Assembly: GCA_950295325.1 (NCBI GenBank)
Contig: OX485804.1
Coordinates: forward strand, 11,964,001 to 12,028,000
Length of the DNA: 64,000 nt
Source: Polytrichum commune
Lineage: Eukaryota > Streptophyta > Polytrichopsida > Polytrichales > Polytrichaceae
Reading direction: 5' to 3'
A program made the translations under genes and the position numbers. Below are positions 35,377 through 48,839 of this stretch, one piece after another. Position 1 is the first letter of the stretch, and every line of letters begins with the position of its first letter. Under the pieces are notes generated by a model. That model searched no databases. It saw nothing but the letters and a program-made list of their open reading frames with translations, and was not told the origin of the DNA.

Positions 35377-35658
35377 TCACCTGTACTGTCTGTCTAATAA
35401 TGTGACAAGAGCTTCACAACAGCCCCGTGGATCACCCTTCAATACTGGAACCCTGCGATCCAGGCATCCAAAGGGCGTGTTCAAATCCCTCGCTCGCCGA
35501 TTTGAAACCCTTTCTTGAGGAGGAGGAGGAGCAGGAGGAGGAGGAGTTATTATTGTTCCTCCCTTCATTACAAATGGGACTGCTGATCCATCGCCACAAT
35601 GCTGGAGGATGATGAAGAAGACGACCACCAGTGCCGTAGCGAAATCGACTCGCTTCAT
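35377..35658 (-). CDS. Candidate small secreted protein, family unknown
   Basis: A 93-residue frame starting at MKRVDF (35658); an upstream in-frame ATG at 35688 would add ten residues. Residues 8-19 are strongly hydrophobic (TALVVVFFIILQ) after a basic start, then GDGSA, a plausible signal peptide and cleavage site. The rest has a proline run (PPPPAPPPP), a dibasic NRRAR site, and a Cys-bearing tail with GCLDRR and RGCC. Three cysteines remain in the mature part. I do not recognise the family; it does not match CLE, RALF, EPF or CEP motifs. The stop lies within CAG|GTGAAG, a good 5' splice site, so the true protein could continue in another exon. The GC content is higher than in the flanks. 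It could also be a chance frame. Confidence 0.36.
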   Translation of the reverse strand: MKRVDFATALVVVFFIILQHCGDGSAVPFVMKGGTIITPPPPAPPPPQERVSNRRARDLNTPFGCLDRRVPVLKGDPRGCCEALVTLLDRQYR

Positions 35659-35699
35659 CACCAAGTACCCGATTCGATCACCTCCCATTGCAGCCGATG

Positions 35700-36698
35700 A
35701 TCTGGTTGTGGAATTGGGAAGTTTTTCATGGAGATGGCGGGACGAAGCAGTTCTCCAATGCTTTAGTTTGCGTTCACCTGCTTTTAGATAGAAAGGAAAG
35801 AAACGGCACGGCCATTGAAGCTTGCTAATTAATGACGTAAGAAGCGCGGTCTTGTTGTGGGCGCTTCCAACTTCACATGCATTTCTAGCCGTTGGGCTGG
35901 CTCACGATTCGTCGTCTTGTCGGATTAGCAAAGATCATCTTTGCAGAGCGAGTACTCTCTTTCTTCTTGAACGATAGGAGAGGCCAAGCTCCCGGTTGTG
36001 CTCACTACTGAGCATCACATGGTTTGTATGTTTTGAGCATACAGTCCAATTTCATTGTGACACCCATAAGGGCCCATATGCTTTAGATGTGTGTTGTGCT
36101 GTGGAACGAATATTGAGAGAAACATTTACGGTGGGCCTCAACCGATGATGTATGGCATCTAAAATCGAATCCAACTTGGTATCAATAAGAATACGTACGG
36201 GGATGTTATACCCGTCTCATTTGGTATCATTCTTCATCATGAATATTATTACCCACTTGATATTTGCACACGTAACATCACAAAGTCTCATAACTTCACC
36301 TACTACATACCTTTAAACACTTTTATGAATATATTCAATTCTATGACCTACCGAATATCGAATTTTTGTTTGCTTTCTTTCAATACCCTAAGCCACCCTG
36401 GGTAAAATGCAAAATGCAAAAAAAATAAAAATAAACGACAATTCCCGCACAACACTGGTCTTTATCTTGAATGTAAAGTTCCATGTTACTCATTGGGCCC
36501 ACATGCAAGGATTCACTTTTGGCAGGTTGTAAAACATTACTAGAGTCGAGTCAAGTCAAACCCACATAAAGGCGATTAGGGTGTGCACACCTCCGGCGTT
36601 TTAATTAAACTCCCTAATCATCATCGAGTTATTAATTAGCACACCTTCAACCCTGTGACTTGCTTAATCCCAATGATAAGCACCGTTGAAAACGTGCT

Positions 36699-36729
<31 letters not shown>

Positions 36730-36871
36730 AACACATTCACCAATGCATCACGATCTTCTTCCAACGGGCTGGCCTCGCACAAAGCAACTAAGGCTCTTCA
36801 ATGGGGTCATCATCTCCATTTAAGTGCACCCATGTGGCCACCTTCCCCACCACCATCCTTACGGTGTCCGG
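35700..36871. other. Upstream flank of the candidate peptide gene, then gene-free DNA
   Basis: A TGACGTAAG motif lies at about 35833, a bZIP-type site in the right area for a promoter of the minus-strand gene. A (TATC)n microsatellite is at 36698-36727. Nothing else assigned. Confidence 0.4.
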
Positions 36872-37106
36872 GGAGATTTTTGGGCATAATCGGTCGAGAT
36901 CCTAGTGTTTCTAATAACAACCGGTTACATGTTGACATCTTTCGTGTTATCTATCTATTTATCTATCTATTTATTTATTTATCTATCTATCTATAGAGAG
37001 AGATTCTCTAGATTGATCGGTAATTATCATTGAAGTTTTGAATTTGAACCGATTATTTCTTAAACTCAACTGGTTCATCTGTAAGTAGTTGTCGGTTCTC
37101 CCCATT
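36872..37106 (+). repeat. Dispersed GGGGAGA-ended repeat, copy with expanded tetranucleotide
   Basis: Starts CCGGGGAGATTTTTGGGCAT and ends GTCGGTTCTCCCCATTC. The internal GGTTACATGTTGACATCTTTC and AACTCAACTGGTTCATCTGT match the other copies. A (TATC/TATT)n array at 36947-36993 interrupts it where the other copies have single-copy sequence. Confidence 0.62.
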
Positions 37107-38500
37107 CATAGCCACCCTTCATGCACATCCAAATGCTCATCCGAGGTTGTGTCTAATACGGTATGCGGGCCTTATGTGGTCACTCTTCTTAATTGGATAC
37201 CTATGTTATTGAGTGTGGGTTTGCAATTGCATCCAAGGTCAAAGAAAACTAAACTAGAGCGATCCTACTAGTTGAGAGCAAAAAATTGGATCCATGGAGT
37301 GTACATTGGGGCTCAGGTCCAAGGTTTGGAATTGTTGTTTGAAGTGGTGTTGATGTGACATCACTTTCTTGCCAAATCTTTGCAGTCAAGAAAATACTCT
37401 TAATTAGTTTGGAAAAGAAGTCTTTAGGCTTTGGTTCAATCCTAAGTTTGACGATGTAAGGTCCATGAAGGGGTGTTTTGGACCTTTAAGTCTTTTGGAC
37501 TTAAATCCCAATGTAAACCCACGTTGAGTGCTATGTGACAAGGCTTGTAGTTAAGAACAAACACCATAAACAACAATGTGTGTGTTAGCCATGCGATTGG
37601 CCTACGAGTTCAAATTATACCACACCATTCTAGGTTCAATAGTGAGTCCCACAATTTGGAGGGTCAATGTGACCACTTTCTAGAGTAAGAGAGTGTCCAC
37701 TTGCGATCAGGACATGGCCTTAATTTGCATCTTCACTCAGTTCCGAAACTTGAAATGACAATCTTTGGGACTCTAAGTTCCCGATTGGATAAGACCGCAC
37801 TCCCCAGGCCAATCCCACAACGAAAAATTGTTTGTGGAGTTGGCAATGCCCACGATAGGGTCCCTTCCCGTGGTCAAAAGTTCTCATAATATTTGTTGGA
37901 CACACATTGTTTTGGTTTTTGTCCTCATTATTTGACACGGAGACTTTGATGGCAAAGAAATTTGGGAGCGAAAGACGATGGTGCATGATTCAAAGTAGAA
38001 TACACCGTCAAGGATGGCCGGCATACTCGAAGTTGGTAGTCGAATGATGATGTGTGTGGGGTCCCATGACTTATCCGAAAGGCGAGTCGTTCATAAAGAC
38101 GGCCCAATTGGTTCATGATGATCATTTTTATTTTTTTTCCTCCTTTCCTTTTATGTTTGGTGATGAGGCGTGTGTGCCCCAAGCCTTGAATGCCATGGTT
38201 GTAAGTGATTGCCGTACTCATACGCCTTCGCCCCTTCATGGGGACCTCTCGGATGAGTGCGGCCCAAACCCTAGGAACCCGTTGCCAATGGCTTCATTCC
38301 GGCTTCCACCATTTTCCATCCAAACAACCGCATGGCTCCAAACTCCCCAATGGGGCTCCTTTTAATACTCTCTTATATCTAGAGTCTCCTCCATGGCATT
38401 TATCGGCAAGTGTGGTGGATTGGAAAGTCAGACTCCCTGCCACCTCCAACTAACCGGTGTTGCAATTGGGACCCTCTTAAATACGCGACTGGAGTTACTA
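37107..38500. other. Gene-free stretch containing a dispersed repeat
   Basis: 37160-37200 and 37630-37810 share CCTTATGTGGTCACTCTTCTTAATTGG and CTTGAAATGACAATCTTTGGGACTC-like segments with 5700-6000 and 15120-15420. The frames at 38054-38365 (103 codons, both strands) are not recognisable. Confidence 0.42.
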
Positions 38501-39198
38501 CCGAGCCGGTGCCCTAATTAGTGTGGGTTACCATTCGGAGTTAAGCGGCATTGCTACAAACAACATCTTACTAAGAGCATCAATTTTTTACCCCAAGCAA
38601 CACAAGTATAAGTATATGATGTTTAGTGTTATATGGTATTTTATGTCACGATGGCAACTTTTCGGGATGACACTTCTTGATGGACGATGGATGAGTTCAT
38701 CCATCGGCCAAAACCCTACCTTCGCCTGTCAGCAACTTGTGATGAGATGTTGTCATGGATGGAAAATCACTTGGGAAGTGAGAGTAATTGCAACACAGTG
38801 AATCTGCAATTTCCCCGGATTTTACAAGGAATGACAAATAATGTTGGGTTAATGTTTAGTGTTGGTTGACACTATACCACGGTTTTACACTAAGTATTGA
38901 GCAAGACAACTAGAATTGGCGACACTAAATACCGTAGTTAGGAATGCACATTGGAGAATATGTGTTCCTTAGTTGGTAAAAAATGATGCTTTCGGTAGAA
39001 AGTTATAATAACACGTACACAACGTTACTCAGTTGATGAGTTGTGTTTAGTTGCCTTGACTTCATATTTGGTTTGGAGCACTGGGATTCTAGCATCCAGA
39101 GACTTTATTCTCGATATGTTGCAGGGTCCATGAACACAACTCATCAATAGAGTAATGTTTTGCTACTCCGAACGGTAACCCACAGTAATTAGACAAAA
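38501..39198. mobile_element. TA-flanked MITE, GTGGGTTACC subfamily, with a nested element
   Basis: The arms CTAATTAGTGTGGGTTACCA (38514) and the inverse of GGTAACCCACAGTAATTAG (39174-39192) match the element at 20565-20785, including the following TTCGGAGT. The outer boundaries are approximate because the last bases of the arms differ. About 380 bp in the middle belongs to another family. Confidence 0.5.
38556..38934 (-). mobile_element. TA-flanked MITE of the 370-bp family, inverted and nested
   Basis: Read on the minus strand it follows 48840-49218: CGGTATTTAGTGTCGCCAAT, TCATTCCTTGTAAAATCCGG, CATCCATGACAACATCTCATC, AAGTTGCTGACAGGCG and GATGAACTCATCCATC. The right end CGACACTAAATACCG is followed by TA (38935-38936). 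The left boundary is approximate. Confidence 0.6.
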
Positions 39199-41952
39199 TA
39201 GTTCAAACCTAGCTCACTTTTGTTTTGTGAATTAGTAGGTAAAAATTGAAGTTGCAAGATCTCATGGGCCATGAAGCAAGTTACCTTAACTTACTTAACT
39301 TAGCCCCTCATCATCAATGGTTCTACCCTTCGGTCTGTGAATTTGGGAGAGGGAATTATCGTATATTATGAATGTACCTCTCATTCATCCAACATAAAAG
39401 CCTTGAAATAGTACGAAGCTTGGAGGTTCTTTTTATAATTAATCTCAACTAAATGTCCTCAACATGTTACCAAGCGTCCAACTCAGGTATCCGGCATATA
39501 CTTGTGGCAGCTGTATAAGCTGAAAAATCTCTTATGTAGAAAAAATCGAGACTAGGTGTACTGCAAGCCCCCCCCCCCCTAATATTGAAATAAATGCAAA
39601 TTCTAGAAGTGAAAATCATTTTGACACCCAATTATACACGGGTAGATCACTTAGTGCATTTAAAAAATGACGTGCGGCATAATATAGAGAGGATTAAAAT
39701 CATTTGAAATTTATAAAGGAATTCCAAATAATGAAGGGGCCATTAAATGTAGACAATCCCATTATAAGTAAGTTAGATAAACATAAAACGTGGGCCATTA
39801 TTTTTTTGTAAAATTAATATAGGGGCTGAAGATAAGGATCCTAAAAGGTATGTTTAGTATGGTATGTAAATGGGTTTAGGTACAAAAAATTACAGTGACT
39901 TGGACAATATAAGTAATGGAAGGGTGCAAACAAATGGGCCATTTTTGAAATTTAAGTAATTATAGGGAGGCTTTAATTTAGCCCTTGAAGGTAAATAGCC
40001 CCAAAACAAAAAAAACCCTAGCCGCACGTGGTGCACAAAAATGCCTTAGAGTGATCTACCCGTGCAATTATATCATTAGGAGCACCTGATGTTCACAAGG
40101 TGAACATTTTCAAAATCAACATATACTTATTATGCAAGACTTCGAAGGTGTTGGTTTTGTGTGTTGTCTTGGGTCAAGGTGACTTCATACCTTAGGGATA
40201 TGAGTAACATCCACCGAAGAGATTTTCAAATTCCATATTTTTGCCCCTTCCAAACATTTTGTGATAGTTGTGATTGACTTTCTATGTGTAAACCCTGGCA
40301 ATGCATTGAAAGGGTGCTCAAAAAATGCATACCCCACTCATTTGATCCAAGGTTGTGTGTGAGGCATGAGGTTGAGTATGTGAAGAGGTTCCCCATGGCG
40401 GTTAGAAAAACTCATGCAGTATGATATAGATGTCTTAGGGGGAAAACCCCCCAAAGTCGAGCAAAAATTCACTTTTGAATGCTTGAGAAAGTGTTCAAAA
40501 GGATTCATGGATCTTTCAAAAGAAATTTGGAAACCTATAAAGAGGCCAACACACTTGTGTTCAAGAAAATTTTGACACATTCTAGTTTAGATAAGATTTG
40601 TGAAAGTCAAGTCTCTTGCAATTTTTTTTCATATTATTATAAAATTTACTATTATTAAAATATGGGGTCCAGTTTAAAGTTGCAACCTACAAATTATAAA
40701 ACTTATACTTGTAACGAAGCTCAAGTCATATATTGAACTCTATGGTGTAAATAATTAGGGTGTTGACAAATTGGTCATGTTAGAGAAGTTTTAAACTAAC
40801 ATAGCTTATGGTTCGATTGGGGGATTAAAATAATATATATTAGGGCCCCGCATTATGGATGAACACCATTGGATGACATCTCATGAATGTCTCTTGATAG
40901 TTGGATGTAATATGTTGGGTTAGATGCGGGACAAGCTCCCGACAGGTTTGCGCATTCTATTTGGCTTTGTGAGATCCCGATTAGGATGTGTAGGAGCTCT
41001 TTGAAGTTTTTATGTTTGTGCAAATTCCGAACATCTTACAAACTTGGCTAGTGTTGATGGTTGCTTGTTGAAGGTTGATTGTTGAAGCTTGGATAGTAGG
41101 TTTATGTACATAGATGTGCCCTTAGGTGCGTCCATCCCAAGCTTCATTTTTCCTACTTTTGATTTTTTGCGCGCTTGGTATATGGGTAGGGTTTGAATTC
41201 TTGTTGTGATTTCTCATATCTTTTTGGGAGCATTGTCGACGCATAGGAGGGAGGTGACGTCAATAAGAGGTGTTTGTATGTGTGATACCAATTACGACTT
41301 GAGATATGTGGTTCTAGTGGGGTTGTTGGTCACAAAACATTTTTGCAATGTCTTTGAAGTTCAAATAGTTCTCACTTGTTGATGCCTATACTAGTTCATA
41401 ACTTATTGGATCTTGTGAGTCTGTTGAGGGTGATACATATGCAAAATTTAGACAAAAACTTGAAAGTATTCATGTTGTAGATTGGCCCTTTCAATTCTTT
41501 GATATCTAGAGTAGATGCAAGATTAATTGCAAGCTTGACTGGCTCATTAGAGTGTTTTTTTTCAGATGTACGTTGACTCTCAAAATTGAGTCAATCAACA
41601 AAACAACAAATTTTGGGAAAGCATATATATCTAAAAGAACATTGATCTTTTGTCAAACCATAAATTGGTCAGCTGCGCAACCAAATTTGCTATCATCCTT
41701 CCTTATTTCAGCTTGAATACTATAGCAACAAGAGAGAAAATGCATTTCAAATGAACTTAGGTCTGTTAACTGAGTTTTGAAATTGTTTTCACCACTCACC
41801 TTCAATTACAATAACAAGTTCATAGTGTTGCCTAGAGTTTTTCTCCTCATTTTTGGTTAGTAGCGTGATCTCTTGGGACATTTTCTCTTTCAATTGTGAA
41901 AATTTTGTTGCCCATGAGAGCAATATTAGAGGAGAAGATGTTAAATGCTATA
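39199..41952. other. Gene-free stretch, nothing assigned
   Basis: Mostly AT-rich. C11 near 39570. No frame longer than 80 codons and no known domain. Confidence 0.5.
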
Positions 41953-42705
41953 GGGGCCATTCACGATCAGGGTACTACTTTCGGGACAAAGGACTTAAGG
42001 ACTTTGTCGCATTAATCTTGGTTTTTATCATGATTTACTATTATTTGATCAATAAATTTTACATAAACAAGTAGATAGTTCATAAGCTTTATCAAGAAAG
42101 ATTTTTATTATTATTTAATAATCACCCTAAACCCTAAACCCTAGGCCACATCAGTGGCATTTTTTTGCTATTTAGGTGTGCATTGGTGGTCAATTATTTC
42201 CTGTTATGTATCTTGGTACCTTGGTAAAAGTGTCATGTGTCCATTCATATAAATTTTTTTGTCCAATTCTAATACTAGACGTTCCTTTTACGTGTGGCCG
42301 TGAGTATATGTATATTTGGACATGTTTGGTGCCACATGTAAAGTTGGGCAATTGCTGTTCAATACATGTTTGGTTCTATTGGTACACACTTGAACAATGA
42401 GTGTGAGGAAAAAATTTGGGATTGTTTCCATTGATTCTTGTTGTCCTTTTCATTCCTTGATCCTAAGGTGAACAATTAAGACAACACTCCTGAATGTCCT
42501 TTAAGGAATCAAAAGGATATCTTAGATGACCCTATTCCTTATAAATTAACTTTGTCAGTGTACTCGATATGGAGTATGAAATGTAGGTATGATCCAAAAT
42601 ATGCTTCACAATACAAATCTAAGCATACCAAGCATGTGAAGTTATCCAAAAAAGTCCGTTTTCCGTTAGACGGCCAAAAGTAGTACCCTAACCGTGAATG
42701 GCCCC
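41953..42705. mobile_element. Inverted-repeat element flanked by TATA, containing telomere-like repeats
   Basis: The left end GGGGCCATTCACGATCAGGG and the reverse complement of the right end GGGGCCATTCACGGTTAGGG match at 18 of 20 bases and continue through TACTACTTT. Both sides carry TATA, which could be a 4-bp duplication, a TA duplication or part of the inverted repeat. Length 753 bp. No transposase. CCCTAAACCCTAAACCCTA lies at 42125-42143. Confidence 0.68.
42125..42143. repeat. Interstitial telomere-like repeat
   Basis: Two perfect CCCTAAA units and a third ending CCCTAGG, inside the inverted-repeat element at 41953-42705. Confidence 0.85.
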
Positions 42706-45700
42706 TATAGCCATGTTGCAACATGGGCTTAGCATATGTGAAGTGTCAAAATTGTTGGGTATCTTTTAATCTGCATGCTCTAGGATTTGTAGGTTATTAT
42801 TATAAATCTACAAATCAAAATTATTGATCTATAAGTAGATGTAGGTTACAAAATTGAGTCAATGCATATATTTCTCTTCAAATCATTATTTCTCCATGTG
42901 TAGTTTTGCAATAGACATGAGACTTTGGAAATGATGTACTAGATTGTGACTATTAACTTACATAAGAGAAAGTTTGTATGTCATTGTTTTTATTTGCCTG
43001 GCATAATGTTTGAAAAGTGATGTAGTGAGTCATCGACTTATTTCGAGAGTCAGTGTATATGTTCATCCACTAGTTGTTCCCAACCTTGAATCCAGAATGC
43101 AAAGCCTATGTTTACCTATATTTTGTTTATGACTCCAATAAACTCTAGAATGCATAGCAAAAGAGATTAAAATTCAAGAGCTTATCCCTCTTGATGACTT
43201 TGAACAATCATTGCCTTCACTTGTTGGTTCTTAGAGTTAGTGGTGAGAACATTGACACATGTAGCATTTGACCTGAAGTCCATATTGGTGAGTGTTGAGG
43301 TTATGTATAGATACTTGTTGACCAAAGACAAACTTAGAATTTTGAAACTAATAACCTTAGAGGATCATCAATGGCACTTGAGGTCTTCGGACCATAATTT
43401 TGTACGTGTAGTAAAGGTATATTGTGTGGAATGTTGTAAAGAGTTTGGATCCACCACTAGAGATCATCCCAAGAACAAAATCCATTGTCTTGACCACATC
43501 TGATCATCAAGAACTAGTGGTTGAAGGCATTCATATACTAAGTGTAGGGAATAAAAATGGTGTTGATGAGAAAAAAATCATTTCCTCCAGTTAGGGATCT
43601 GGCATATAGTTGAGGGGCAATGTGGTTGATAGTAAGTGAGTACGTGAACAACTAATATGTGCAGAGCATGGGTTGGTTCAAAAAGAGCCACTGCTTACCA
43701 AAGTGACTCAAATTTGCGGTTGTTGTCTAAGCCATTACCTCAATTAATAAGTGTCATTGAGTTGAAGATTCTCTGAGATGCCCTATGTGATACTTACTAT
43801 GAGGTAGAGGTGAATTGCATAATTGGTTTGTATGAGGAAATCCAAGAGGATAAACTTATGGTTGCTCGTTGAATTGTTTTGGGTAGGATTTTAGGCAAAG
43901 GTTGTGGTAATGTTTTTGGCAGATTGTGTACTTTGGAGCATTGGGGTTAGAGTTAGGGTTTGAATTTTTGTCTTGATCACATAAAGGTGAATGTTGTGTA
44001 TTTAGTGGGTTTAACTAGTTGAACTTGAAAAATGACAAAAATTGCTTCATATCTGAATGTATAAAACTTTAAACAAACTTTATGATTGGTGTTGGCTACA
44101 TTTGTTGTAATGCTATATGTATGTATGCAATCGTGTCTTCAAACACAAATTTTGGAAGCATTTGCATGTGTATTAAACACAAGCATTTTATCACCATTTT
44201 CATATGTGTATGTTTTGAGTGAATAGGGTACATACTAGGAAGCTAAATTGTGTGCATGTTGTGTTGATGTATGAAGTATGATCTTATATGTATAGATGTT
44301 AGATTTACATGATATCGTCAAAACTACAATATCTAACTACTATATGCCCATGTAAAAGAAGAATAAATGCCAAGTTAACCTACCCATAAGGTCCCCCAAA
44401 ATAATGAATGTTAGAAAATTACATAATAGTAGGGTCCACAATATTTACCTTCTCCAATATAATACCCCCCCCCCCCGCGGAGTAGAAATGACTAGGGTGG
44501 TATGAGGAAAAAGAAAAGAAAAGATTAAATTATGCCCGTATCAAGTACCGGCATGAATGTGAGCATGTTGGCCAAATGCAATAATATGAATTTTAGGGAG
44601 AGGTGAGTGTACCCTATCATATTCCTCTGGTTTCTCACACGTGAGGTTTAGATTATTCATGTTTGCTATAAAATACAACTTCCCTTCTCAAATACTAAAA
44701 TTTGGTGAAGGTGAATGGAGAAGCCATGTTCAACCACAAAGGAATTTAAGGCCTGCCCTAGTAGCAAAGGAGCTGTAGCTTGCTCACATAGTAACTCCCC
44801 CTCCCCCCCCCCCTTTTAATTTATGTTCAATATTGAGTTTAGAACGGCTAACAAATTTGAGCACAAAGTCCAATTGTTTTTTTAACACATATCTTTGTTG
44901 TATCCGTTCTTTGATGCACACCTAATCACATACCATCAGAATATAGGTATTCAAATAATTGCAACAATCATATTAGGCCTATTAGGCTTAGCATTTGATG
45001 CATGTATTTTACCACATAATGGTTTAGTAAATGAAATTTGTCACTAGAAAGGAAGTTGCTCGTAGTAATCCTTTATATCATCCCAGGGCCTCACGGCCCC
45101 TCTCCTAGTGAGAAGCCACTGTGGAGCCACATCATGTCTTCATTCTAGACCTCCACTTGACATGGAGATTCTTTAATGTTTCACAAATAGATGGGTGCAA
45201 GTTTCGTTTAATTTCGCATTGATATGAAGGAGAATATTGCTCCAAAGTTTTTTTTTGAAGCTCATAGAAGGAGAAAGCCTTTTTTATTTTTTATTTTATT
45301 TTTTTGGGTCTGTGGGTGTTGCCCATTGCAAGGATTAACCATCTTTAGTGGTATGGGCAACATCCCAAGCCAAACATGCTTCAAAATTGGCATTGAAGCT
45401 TATATGAAAGACACTCATCATCCGGTTAATGCATTATGACCACCTATAGAATTAGCTTATGAGTTCCAAGTTGAAAACTCCCAATTCTCACATATGTGTA
45501 TTCCAAACATATGCATATTGTTTTTTAAACTTCCTCATCCATATCGCCATCCAAATTTAGGTAAAATGAATATTTTCACCTGATGCCCAACTCAAAAACT
45601 TCAACTTTATGAACTTTAATCTAAGAACTCAAATTTTGGTCAAACAAAGAGCTTCTTCTTTCCAAATCTCCAAGATGATATTGGTTTCCACGTACAAATG

Positions 45701-46599
45701 GTTGATTATAAACTACGTTGATGATAGTGGATTGAATTGCCCTTGACCTCAAGGGTGTTATGAAAGGTCTAAGTTCATTGGAATACATCCAGTGGCAATC
45801 AATGATTAAATAAAACCTCACATTACTAGACTTATGGCTCTCCCATGGGGCACTAATTTAGCAACTTATTTTTAGAATGAGAAACACACACACACACACA
45901 AGGTTCCACATCATGACAAAAATTCAAAAGTATTATGCAACCACCACATAGCTCCAATGCAAACTATTGATTGCACTCGTGCAAGGGAGAAGTCTTCTTA
46001 AAGCATATTGCTCTCTCCTTCCGAGCTCACCACTTGAGCAAACTCCAATGTTAGGTGCAACAACTCTTTGATACACCACTATAAAAACACATGTGTAACA
46101 ATGTTAATAAACTATGTGCACAATATACCGGGGAGTGCATTGAATTTATGTAAGGTATGATGTCCTATTATTGAAGGGGTGCCCTTTTGCCAAGTGCTAG
46201 GGAACAAATTCAAAAAAGTTCCTAGTGTTTCCAAAGTTTCCAATGTAGTGAACTAGAGTAAAGGTGCTCACAACCAACCACTTAAGAGATTTTGCGCCAA
46301 ATTTGGAAAAGTATATGGAAATGGAATTTTTTATTGTGTAGAAAGATAGAAAGCAAGAGGACCGCAAAATTTTCAATAATTTTATTCCTTAAATTGAATT
46401 TACTATGAATTTTTGAAGCCAATAATATCAATGTCTACAGTCTACCATAACCGCTCATCATAGTTGCTCACTCCTCCTCACTTTACACTCAAAATTAGGA
46501 CATGTGTCATGACGCTATTGGTTTTGGCCTAATCAAAATTTAGTCCCAAGCTTATTAATATATAGTTACCCTATAGATTACCGATGGGATCTTGATTGG
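42706..46599. other. Gene-free stretch, possibly an old coding remnant in its first part
   Basis: 43240-43503 (+) is an 87-codon frame with a CxxCC pair and two His residues (VYCVECCKEFG, then DHPKNKIHCLDH), vaguely like a zinc-finger segment of a transposon protein, but I cannot name a family. C14 at about 44465, C-rich run near 44805, (CA)n at 45888-45901. 45130-45400 and 28490-28760 share a repeat (TTTAATGTTTCA.GAATAGAT.TGCAAG, CAACACCTTGAACCAAACATG). Confidence 0.4.
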
Positions 46600-46725
46600 G
46601 AATGGGCGCCTCTACTAAAGGCCGCTTCGCCCACCAATTTCTAAGTGAAAACTTGGATTCCACATGGTGGCATCTACATGTCCACTAGAATTTGGTGGGC
46701 AAGCAAACTACATGGAAACTAACCC
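46600..46725. mobile_element. Deleted remnant of the GGGTGAG foldback family
   Basis: The right end reads, inverted, GGGTTAGTTTCCATGTAG and then TTGCTTGCCCACCA, matching the terminus at 53926, and it is followed by TTA (46726-46728). The left end is shortened (CGCTTCGCCCACCAATTTCT), so most of the element has been lost. Confidence 0.52.
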
Positions 46726-46728
46726 TTA

Positions 46729-48839
46729 GAAACCGTGAAATGTGGAATCTTATTTTAACCACCCAAGAAAAGAAATTACCCAATCAATCCCCAATTTGAT
46801 TGAAATCATGGCACCCTATAGATTCATGATGGGGTCTTGATTAGGAATGGTTGCCTTGACTCTAATCATTATATGTATCTAAAATATATATATATATATA
46901 TTTTTTGGGTGACTTGTAAGTGCTCCTTTCTATTTCTTAACTAGAACTATGTAGGTATATCAAAATTTTCCACCCAATATTTGTATATAGGGTTATTGGA
47001 TTGAATGTGGCATACGTATGTGACATATGCTTTCAATGAAGGGTGCACATCCCCAAGAGAATTTTGAATATGATTCCACCTCAAGGGTGAAAACCTAACG
47101 ATGTGCGTGGGTCGCTATGAAAATACACCCCCCGGATCCAACGGTAAAAATTGTTGTAGAGTCAAGAGCCACAAGAGGGCTACAAACCTTGAATGTCAAA
47201 TTCCACTGTCATTGGCAATGACCAATTAGGTTAGGCGACACTGGTGGCCAACATGTTGACCAAGTCCAAGAGATAAAGACCGTAACTACCACAGGCCCTA
47301 GCCAACAACCGGGAGTTAACTAGCCAAATCACCCTATTTTATAATCGTTTTTTTGAAAAGTGAGAAAATGAGGAGATCAAGTAACTTTTTTCAAGAATTA
47401 TTTTAAAATAGATATAAAAATATAAAAACAAAAAGGTGTAGTTTAATACCTTCTATTGTTATTTTCTATATGATTTTATTGGAGTGTATCTGGCCACCTG
47501 TGTTATGAAAATGAAGGCCTAGCCAAAAGTAAAAAATAATCTAAGAAAACTAAGGAGACATGCTTTCCTCTAGCAAGTTCTAGTTTTTTTTCGAGTTCTA
47601 TAAATAAATAATGTTTTATTTTAATTTTGAAATTATTTTCATTAATAGATTAATTCTTCAACTAGAAGAGCTCGGTTGACTACCAATTGGTGATCCATGC
47701 ATTGCCAATTAAGAAACTTGAGATGAAACAAAAATTAAAGATGTGTTTAGTACAACTAGATTGGATCCATTTACCCACATTCACGATATAGTGGATATGC
47801 CAGACGAGTTTGCAACCCAATGTGATTTGACCATGATATCACACATAGATATGTCATGTCTTTAGAAGTTAGAGTAGGGGACATACATAATATCTATCTA
47901 TCTATCTACATACATACGTACATACCTACCTACCTACATACATACACATACATATTTATTATCCTTGTTGTTTCCATGGACATACTATCACAAATGGTTT
48001 CCATGCAAAGTTACACATTTTCACACAATTCACTTCTTGCCCAGGTCCTCCTCCCATCCGCCATCTGCACAAGAGGAACTAATAAGGTCTTGTGAATAAT
48101 TGTGCATGCTATACTATTTATTGATGCAAGAGGTTGATTCCTATATATGTTGTTGGACAATCATCAATGCAACTCAGGGCCGGTTTACACTATGGACCAT
48201 GAAGTTATTCCATGGCGATCTAAGAGCGTTGATTGGCTGCTAAAGTCGTCCTGGGACAACTTCGGTTTACACTAGAGAAAAAATGGCAGAGGGATCATGA
48301 AGGGCGAGGTCCCCAAAATATAATTCTTAAAGCCTAATAAATGTACTGACACGGTCCAACGGGTTTTGCATTGAGAGAGGCAAGAGAGATGGTCCGGTAG
48401 GAAAAGGCAAGGGCCCATGGCAAAAAAATGTTATTTTAATAAAATTTTAATGATTTTTTTTGGGGTTGTGCGTGATATGACGGCTACCCTTCATTACAGA
48501 AAAAACTTTATAATTCAAAAAACCAGTGTAACGTCCCAATCCCAAAAAAAGGAAAATGTTAAATGAACTAAAAACAGTAAATGTTAAATGAAACATAAAA
48601 CAATAAAACGGTAACATAAAAATATAATTCTCTTAGAAAATGCAAGGCTAAAGCACTTGGTACTATGCGATTGGATTGTGTGCTTAAATGTAGACACCAT
48701 TCTATGTGTAATTGGGAGCCCGTGCACACTTGGTAGGTCATTAGTTGTGAAAATAGGTAAATGGATCTAATCGACTCTACCAAACAAAGCTTAATATTTG
48801 AATTCACCTCAAGTTCTTTAAACTGGCAGTTTGTAACTA
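46729..48839. other. Gene-free stretch with microsatellites
   Basis: (AT)n near 46886-46901 and mixed TATC/ACAT/ACCT tetranucleotides at 47890-47950. 48176-48200 (GGGCCGGTTTACACTATGGA) resembles a PIF/Harbinger-type terminus but I found no partner. Nothing coding. Confidence 0.42.

Noticed and set aside
43240-43503. Zinc-finger transposon protein fragment
   Set aside because: The Cys/His pattern is suggestive, but the frame is short, and I could not match it to a family or to a repeat copy, so it is mentioned only in the regional entry.
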